11,170 nt of DNA, from NCBI GenBank assembly GCA_902797195.1, contig CADBRY010000165.1:1-11170 (forward strand), read 5' to 3'. The position numbers were made by a program, and so were the translations under genes. This stretch comes from an uncultured Eubacteriales bacterium. GTDB taxonomy: Bacteria > Bacillota > Clostridia > Peptostreptococcales > Anaerovoracaceae. This document shows positions 7,338-11,170 of this stretch, in pieces; positions within the stretch are counted from its first letter, which is position 1, and each line of letters starts with the position of its first letter. The notes beneath the pieces were generated by a model, which was not told where the DNA came from, did no database searches, and worked only from the letters and a program-made list of their open reading frames with translations.

Positions 7338-7355
7338 GTAAATAAGCTATTTACG
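7337..7355 (-). other. Hairpin next to the riboswitch terminator
   Basis: CGTAAAT and ATTTACG form a perfect 7-bp stem with a 5-base loop directly 5' of the terminator, sharing one base with it (7337). It lies in the expression platform between the aptamer and the terminator. It could stack on the terminator or take part in the switch. I could not identify a clear antiterminator strand by eye. Confidence 0.5.
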
Positions 7356-7375
7356 ATCAACGCATAACTATGCTT

Positions 7376-7499
7376 TGTTTCTTCCATCCGGACTATGACC
7401 GTCGGTAAGGGATTCACACCCTTTCAGCCGAAGCTCGCGGACTTATGACACTGCCGTGCCAATCACCGCCGGTGAGGACTTCCACCTCGCCCCGAAACA
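7376..7499 (-). ncRNA. FMN riboswitch (RFN element) controlling ribU
   Basis: Read on the minus strand, the conserved RFN blocks appear in order: TGTTTCGGGGC, AGGTGGAAGTCCTCACC, CGGCGGTGAT, AAGTCCGCGAGC, GTGTGAATCCC, TTACCGACGGTCATAGTCC and GGATGGAAGAAACA. The closing P1 helix is TGTTTC (7494-7499) with GAAACA (7376-7381). RFN elements bind flavin mononucleotide and repress riboflavin synthesis or import genes. Here the 3' side leads into an intrinsic terminator and then ribU, which fits transcriptional repression of riboflavin uptake when FMN is plentiful. Confidence 0.97.
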
Positions 7500-7515
7500 G
7501 ATTCAATTTTTTCTA

Positions 7516-7537
7516 CACCGGGATTATATACCCGGTG
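7516..7537. repeat. Perfect inverted repeat enclosing the ribU -10 box
   Basis: CACCGGG (7516-7522) and CCCGGTG (7531-7537) form a perfect 7-bp inverted repeat whose 8-base centre contains the -10 box. In an upstream readthrough transcript it would fold into a GC-rich hairpin 11 bases after the hydrolase stop codon, but no U-tract follows. It could be a repressor operator or a 3'-end hairpin of the hydrolase mRNA. Confidence 0.6.
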
Positions 7538-7552
7538 AACAGCCCATGTCAA
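7523..7552 (-). promoter_or_regulatory. Sigma-70-type promoter of the FMN riboswitch / ribU
   Basis: TTGACA (7547-7552), a perfect -35, and TATAAT (7523-7528), a perfect -10, are separated by 18 bases on the minus strand. Transcription should start near 7516, just before the aptamer. The -35 box contains the TGA stop codon of the upstream hydrolase gene (7549-7551), so the two genes abut without spare sequence. Confidence 0.85.
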
Positions 7553-8748
7553 TACAGCTCAGCGAATAGCTGTTTGTTTATTTTTTTAACGGGTGCTCCC
7601 GACAGATTGGAGATGACGGCGATGGTGGTCTCAAGTTCCGGGCATATCCACAGGCTTGCCCTGAATCCATCGTCGGTACCCTCATGACCATAGAATGTGT
7701 GTCCATCCTTTTTTCTCATGAACCAGCCAAGCCCCATCTTCTCTCCGTTGTTGGGGACGGTTGCATACTCGGTTATGATCCGACCGTACGTATCCCTTTT
7801 CAGAGGCATCCCGGCATCATCCGCCGCCCCTGTTTCCGCGCATCTTATGCCCGCCATATGCCAGTGGCCCAGCTTAAGCAGATCTGATGCCGTGGATGTA
7901 AGAGTTGAGCTTGGTCCATGGGCCCTGTTGTATGGGTAGAACTTCACGGGAGCTATGCTTCGGTCCTCAAGCTTCTCATGAGGCAGGGCCATTGGCTTCC
8001 ACAGGGCACTCGGCCCGCCGGTTTCAGCGGACTCATTTTCTACTCCGCCGATCTCTGTCGCCTCCCTGTTCAGGCGACGGATCCTGTCGGTTATATCGGG
8101 GCATGCTTCGCCTTCGATTCCGCCGACCCTTTCGTATGTCTTCATTGTGGAATCCATCATACCCGCGGGAACGAGGATGTTCTCCTTCACATAGTCCTCA
8201 TAGGATATACCGCTTTTTTCCGCCACGATATGGCCCAGCATCTCATAGGCGATGTTGCTGTATCTGAAACCGCCTTCTCCCGGAGCCCAGAGCAAAGGCA
8301 GCTTCTTCACCTCTTCCGAATACACATAATCCCTCAGGGCTGTCTCCCCTGTCAGCGCCTCTTCCCAGTGATAATCATCCACATCACCGATGCCGGAAGT
8401 GTGGGAAAGCATCTGCCACACTCTTATCTCCCGCCATCTTTCATCCTCTATTTCAAGATCGGGCAGGACATTGCAAAGCCTGTCCTCTATATTAATTACG
8501 CCCTCTTCAAACAGCTGCATGATGGCTGTTGAGGTCAGCAGTTTTGAGACGGAGGCACAGTGAAAAACATCATCCTTTTCAAGTGGATCTCTGTCGATCA
8601 CATCTCTCACTCCCGATGCTCCAACCCACTCTTCGTCTCCAAATGCCAGTCCGATCACCAGGCCCGGCAGGTCATTCAGTTCCATGGTTTTATTCAGGAA
8701 ATTTTCGCAAAGGTCAACTGTTGCTTTTACATCACGATCCGCGCTCAT
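7549..8748 (-). CDS. Serine beta-lactamase-like hydrolase (class C / PBP4* type fold), cytoplasmic
   Basis: This protein of 399 residues belongs to the beta-lactamase (Pfam PF00144-type) superfamily, which includes class C beta-lactamases, D,D-peptidases and esterases. The three active-site motifs are present: S66-V-S-K69 (nucleophile and lysine, in CASVSKLLTSTAIMQL), Y163-S-N165 (in GFRYSNIAYE) and H355-E-G357 in place of KTG. The LSHTSGI stretch at 114-120 is also typical. HxG in the third motif is common in esterase and peptidase members. No signal peptide is present, so a periplasmic-style antibiotic resistance role is unlikely; the substrate is unknown. The frame can begin at a GTG at 8751, but the ATG at 8748, 6 bases after GAGG, is better placed. 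The stop codon overlaps the ribU -35 box. Confidence 0.9.
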   Translation of the reverse strand: MSADRDVKATVDLCENFLNKTMELNDLPGLVIGLAFGDEEWVGASGVRDVIDRDPLEKDDVFHCASVSKLLTSTAIMQLFEEGVINIEDRLCNVLPDLEIEDERWREIRVWQMLSHTSGIGDVDDYHWEEALTGETALRDYVYSEEVKKLPLLWAPGEGGFRYSNIAYEMLGHIVAEKSGISYEDYVKENILVPAGMMDSTMKTYERVGGIEGEACPDITDRIRRLNREATEIGGVENESAETGGPSALWKPMALPHEKLEDRSIAPVKFYPYNRAHGPSSTLTSTASDLLKLGHWHMAGIRCAETGAADDAGMPLKRDTYGRIITEYATVPNNGEKMGLGWFMRKKDGHTFYGHEGTDDGFRASLWICPELETTIAVISNLSGAPVKKINKQLFAELY

Positions 8749-8770
8749 CACTTACCTCTCTACTACTGGG

Positions 8771-8776
8771 ATTATA
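8771..8776 (-). promoter_or_regulatory. Possible -10 box for the beta-lactamase-like gene
   Basis: A consensus TATAAT on the minus strand lies 22 bases upstream of the ATG at 8748. No good -35 box is present at 16-18 bases. The start would give a leader of about 16 bases, just enough for the GAGG ribosome binding site. Confidence 0.5.
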
Positions 8777-8795
8777 TTAAATGCTTCTATATTCA

Positions 8796-8824
8796 TTGCG
8801 TAAATCATTTTATCATATTATCAT
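8796..8824 (+). promoter_or_regulatory. Possible promoter giving a leaderless Nudix-trmL transcript
   Basis: TTGCGT (8796-8801) and TATCAT (8819-8824) are separated by 17 bases on the plus strand. A start 7 bases beyond the -10 falls at about 8831, within a few bases of the Nudix ATG at 8834. No Shine-Dalgarno-like sequence precedes that ATG, which fits leaderless translation. Both hexamers are imperfect. Confidence 0.45.
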
Positions 8825-8833
8825 TACTACACT

Positions 8834-9361
8834 ATGATTATTACCACACTTTGTTACATAGAGCATAAAAACCACTATCTCATGCTCCACCGCACGAAAA
8901 AAGCGGCCGACATAAATGAAGGAAAATGGATCGGCGTAGGCGGTAAATTCCAGGAGGGAGAAAGCCCTGACGAATGCCTTGTACGGGAGGTCTTTGAAGA
9001 GACCGGGTACAGACTCAGGAGCTGGCGTTTTCGCGGGATCATCACCTTTATCCAGGAAAACTATGAAACAGAATACATGTGCCTGTATACCTCAGAAGAT
9101 TTCGCCATTGGAGATGGGGACGTCCCTGTCTCTGACTGCGCTGTTTTTTCCTCAGGCGACAGCCGGGACTGGCCTGTTCCGGACTGCGATGAGGGAGACC
9201 TTGCATGGATTCCCGTGGATGAAATATCCGAGCTCAACCTGTGGCCCGGAGATCGTATTTTTCTTAAGCTCCTTGGAGAGCGGCGGGATTTCTTTTCCTT
9301 AAAACTGGTCTACAAAGGCAACGATCTCCTGGAGGCAACTCTTGACGGGGAGGTGTTATAG
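8834..9361 (+). CDS. Nudix hydrolase, probable 8-oxo-dGTP / nucleotide diphosphatase
   Basis: This protein of 175 residues has a perfect Nudix box at residues 37-59: G37, E43, R51-E52-V53, E55-E56 and G58-Y59 in the pattern Gx5Ex7REUxEExGU. The Glu residues bind the catalytic metal. The N-terminus MIITTLCYIEHKNHYLMLHR and the GKWIGVGGKF stretch resemble Bacillota proteins annotated as 8-oxo-dGTP diphosphatase, so sanitising oxidised nucleotides is plausible. Substrate cannot be assigned reliably in this superfamily. An acidic Asp/Ser-rich insertion at about residues 95-120 lengthens it. The N-terminal match fixes the ATG at 8834 even though no ribosome binding site precedes it. Its TAG stop shares one base with the trmL start (TAGTG), so the two are translationally coupled. 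Confidence 0.9.
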   Translation: MIITTLCYIEHKNHYLMLHRTKKAADINEGKWIGVGGKFQEGESPDECLVREVFEETGYRLRSWRFRGIITFIQENYETEYMCLYTSEDFAIGDGDVPVSDCAVFSSGDSRDWPVPDCDEGDLAWIPVDEISELNLWPGDRIFLKLLGERRDFFSLKLVYKGNDLLEATLDGEVL

Positions 9362-9831
9362 TGTCCCTTCACATAGTGCTTGTAAATCCCGAGATACCGC
9401 CTAACACGGGGAACATCGCAAGGACAGCTGCCGCAACGGACAGCGTTCTTCACCTGGTCAAGCCTCTTGGATTCAGCCTTGACGAGAAAAGCCTGCGAAG
9501 AGCCGGGTTGGATTACTGGCCTTATGTCAAGGTTGAGGTCCACGAAAGCCTTGAAGAGTTTATGGACAAGTATGCCGGAAAACGAATGTGGCTTTCGACC
9601 ACCAAGGGGGCCAAGCTCTTTTCTCAGGTGGAGTACCAAGACGAAGATATGATTCTCTTTGGAAGGGAGACGGCCGGACTGCCGCGGGAACTGATAGAAA
9701 AAAATCCGGACAAAACCATCCGGATCCCCATGAGCCGCAGCACCCGTCTACGGTCTTTCAATCTTTCAAATTCTGCGAGCATCGTGCTGTTTGAAGCCTT
9801 AAGACAGCTGGGTTATCCCGGGCTGGAATGA
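9361..9831 (+). CDS. trmL: tRNA (cytidine/uridine-34-2'-O)-methyltransferase, SPOUT family
   Basis: This protein of 156 residues, the usual length for TrmL, methylates the ribose 2'-OH of the wobble base of tRNA-Leu isoacceptors in E. coli using SAM. Motifs of the knotted SPOUT fold are clear: NPEIPPNTGNIARTAAA at residues 9-25, LFGRETAGLP at 99-108, and the C-terminal knot region with IPMSRSTRLRSFNLSNSASI. The start is the GTG at 9361, 7 bases after GGAGG, and overlaps the Nudix stop by one base. It uses SAM, the product of MetK encoded in this window, although that link is only metabolic. It ends convergently, 30 bases from the peptidase gene. Confidence 0.95.
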   Translation: MSLHIVLVNPEIPPNTGNIARTAAATDSVLHLVKPLGFSLDEKSLRRAGLDYWPYVKVEVHESLEEFMDKYAGKRMWLSTTKGAKLFSQVEYQDEDMILFGRETAGLPRELIEKNPDKTIRIPMSRSTRLRSFNLSNSASIVLFEALRQLGYPGLE

Positions 9832-9844
9832 TCCCGCATCATTC
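9826..9844. other. Stem-loop at the trmL / peptidase convergent junction
   Basis: GAATGAT (9826-9832) and ATCATTC (9838-9844) form a perfect 7-bp stem with a CCCGC loop. The left arm contains the trmL TGA stop codon. It is symmetric and could act on both transcripts, but no U-tract follows on either strand, so calling it a terminator would be speculative. Confidence 0.4.
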
Positions 9845-9861
9845 ATCGCCACCGGGCGTGC

Positions 9862-11025
9862 TCAAAGGCAGCAAAGGGCAGCCACCAGACGCGCCCCTTT
9901 TTCAAGATCTTCTACGGTTGTGTATTCCTCCTTTGAATGCACATTGTACATCCCGCAGGAGAGGACTATGCCGTTTATTCCTCTGGTCTTAAGGATGTTG
10001 TTGTCGCTGCCTCCGAAGGTGGACACGAAGACAGATCCCTCCGACGGATCCGGATCTTCATCTATCATGTCAAGGGCGGCAACGAAGTCTTTGCAGACTC
10101 TGGAGCCCTCATCCACACTGTAGGCTCTGATCAGCACATTGGTTTTGACCTCCACCGAAGCTCCGACAGCCTCGGCCTCCTGACGAAATATCCTTTCAGT
10201 TTCCTCAACTATCCTCTCGGCTTTTTCATGATCGTAGCTCCTTACTTCTCCGACTATCCTGCACTGGTCGGGAACTATGTTGGTCACGCTTCCACCTTCT
10301 ATTTTTCCTATATTGAAAGTGGTTTCTTCATCCACTCTGCCCTGATCTATTTTGGAAATGGCCCTGGATACTGCTTCTATGGCGTTTACTCCATTCTCCG
10401 GTTCAAAGCCCGCATGGGCAGCTTTTCCCGTGACCTTTATTCTGAACAATATCAAAGTGGGCGCCCGGGTGGCCGCCTTCCCGACAGGCCCTGAAAGATC
10501 CAGGACGTAGGCCTCCGTTGCCTTTATATTAGAACAGTCAAAAGCACCGGCTCCTCTGCAGAAATTCTCCTCGGAGACTGTCAGGAGAATCTCCACCGGC
10601 CTGTGGATCATGTTGTTTTCCTTCAGGATCCGAATGCCTTCCAGGATCTCAACTATGCCCGCCACATCATCGGCTCCCAGGACAGCCTCGCCGTTTCCCA
10701 GGATCCTGCCGTCTTCCATAACGCGGGCTTCCTTGCCTTTGCCCGGAGAGACCGTATCCATGTGAGCGGAAAAGAGTACCGGGCTTCCCTCACCCTCCAT
10801 GAGGGCAAAAATGTTTCCGCTGCTTCCTCCGATTTTCTCTCCGGCGTCGTCTTCCATCACACTGCATCCCAGCTCTTCAAGCTTTCTTTTTAAGATTTCT
10901 GCTATGGGCTTTTCCTGAAGGCTCTCGGAGTCAACACTTACAAGCTCACAAAATTCTTCGGTTATTCTCTTCCCGTCAGCGGCAGGTATTATTGTTTTTT
11001 TCATCTCGTTTGCGTCTCTATTCAT
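9862..11025 (-). CDS. M20-family metallopeptidase (PepT-like tripeptidase)
   Basis: This protein of 387 residues is a zinc aminopeptidase-type hydrolase of the M20 family, closest in layout to tripeptidase T. The two-zinc centre is complete: H88 and D90 in AHMDTVSPG, D119 in LGADDVAG, catalytic E152 with ligand E153 in VSEEN, D176 in VLDLSGP, and H363 in YNVHSKEEY. The lid/dimerisation domain carries HAGFEPENGVNAI at 204-216. No signal peptide is present, so it is intracellular and probably trims short peptides. The ATG at 11025 lacks a strong ribosome binding site but overlaps the last 8 bases of the upstream frame (ATGAATAG), suggesting translational coupling. The ATG at 11004 (residue 8) is an alternative start. 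The exact peptide preference is inferred. Confidence 0.9.
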   Translation of the reverse strand: MNRDANEMKKTIIPAADGKRITEEFCELVSVDSESLQEKPIAEILKRKLEELGCSVMEDDAGEKIGGSSGNIFALMEGEGSPVLFSAHMDTVSPGKGKEARVMEDGRILGNGEAVLGADDVAGIVEILEGIRILKENNMIHRPVEILLTVSEENFCRGAGAFDCSNIKATEAYVLDLSGPVGKAATRAPTLILFRIKVTGKAAHAGFEPENGVNAIEAVSRAISKIDQGRVDEETTFNIGKIEGGSVTNIVPDQCRIVGEVRSYDHEKAERIVEETERIFRQEAEAVGASVEVKTNVLIRAYSVDEGSRVCKDFVAALDMIDEDPDPSEGSVFVSTFGGSDNNILKTRGINGIVLSCGMYNVHSKEEYTTVEDLEKGARLVAALCCL

Positions 11026-11170
11026 GGCTCAGTTTTTTGCGCTTTTCCACGGCAAGTCTGGATACATCCTTCCATAGAGTGTGAAGCTGTTTTTTATGTA
11101 CGCAGAGTTTTTCGGTGCATTTCTCACAGCTTAAATAATTGTTTGTGTTTTCCGAAAAACGCTCGGGATA
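11018..11170 (-). CDS. Partial gene with Cys/His cluster (N-terminus beyond window)
   Basis: Fifty C-terminal residues are visible, ending at the TAG at 11018-11020; the start lies off the right edge. They contain C-x2-C-x4-C-x-H (SCEKCTEKLCVHKK), which looks like a small zinc- or metal-binding knuckle, followed by a basic helix (KDVSRLAVEKRKKL). The stop overlaps the peptidase start by 8 bases, so the two are probably one transcript. The family cannot be named from this fragment, and it could be a short frame open by chance, although the cysteine pattern and tight overlap argue for a real gene. Confidence 0.6.
   Translation of the reverse strand, partial: YPERFSENTNNYLSCEKCTEKLCVHKKQLHTLWKDVSRLAVEKRKKLSHE

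Noticed and set aside
1..11170. Mobile element, phage island, toxin-antitoxin or defence system
   Set aside because: No transposase, integrase, recombinase, nuclease-helicase, toxin-like pair, terminal repeat or tRNA-associated duplication was seen; gene content is housekeeping and composition looks uniform.

Overview
The window looks like chromosomal DNA from a Gram-positive anaerobe of the Clostridia (Bacillota). This rests on AGGAGG-type ribosome binding sites, a riboflavin ECF transporter S component (RibU) under an FMN riboswitch, the style of the aspartokinase and MetK sequences, and a Nudix protein of a type I associate with that group. Base composition looks balanced (roughly half G+C by eye). 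I see no insertion sequence, integrase, phage gene, CRISPR array, tRNA or rRNA. Most of the window is ordinary housekeeping sequence.

Layout, left to right. (1) Positions 1-5170 read leftward as a probable metK-lysC-(zinc-ribbon/coiled-coil protein) unit: SAM synthetase, aspartokinase, then a very long low-complexity protein whose C-terminus lies off the left edge. metK has a textbook promoter and a short leader with no room for a SAM riboswitch. The coiled-coil gene has its own long leader with four mutually complementary segments. (2) Positions 5359-6648 read rightward, divergent from metK, and encode a soluble protein I do not recognise. (3) Positions 6679-8748 read leftward: a cytoplasmic serine beta-lactamase-like hydrolase, then ribU. 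ribU is preceded by its own promoter, an FMN riboswitch and an intrinsic terminator. (4) Positions 8834-9831 read rightward: a Nudix hydrolase and the tRNA methyltransferase TrmL, overlapping by one base. (5) Positions 9862-11170 read leftward: an M20 peptidase (PepT-like) whose start overlaps the end of a partial upstream gene with a Cys/His cluster.

Functionally, metK and lysC both serve the aspartate-methionine-SAM route. ribU imports riboflavin and is switched off by FMN. The Nudix-trmL pair may combine nucleotide-pool or nucleotide-derivative hydrolysis with tRNA wobble modification. The hydrolase and the peptidase are probably peptide or ester catabolic enzymes.

I found no convincing new multi-gene system. 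The points most worth a second look are the coiled-coil protein and its leader, the unknown gene divergent from metK, the apparently leaderless Nudix gene, the inverted repeat around the ribU -10 box, and the acidic insertion in MetK.
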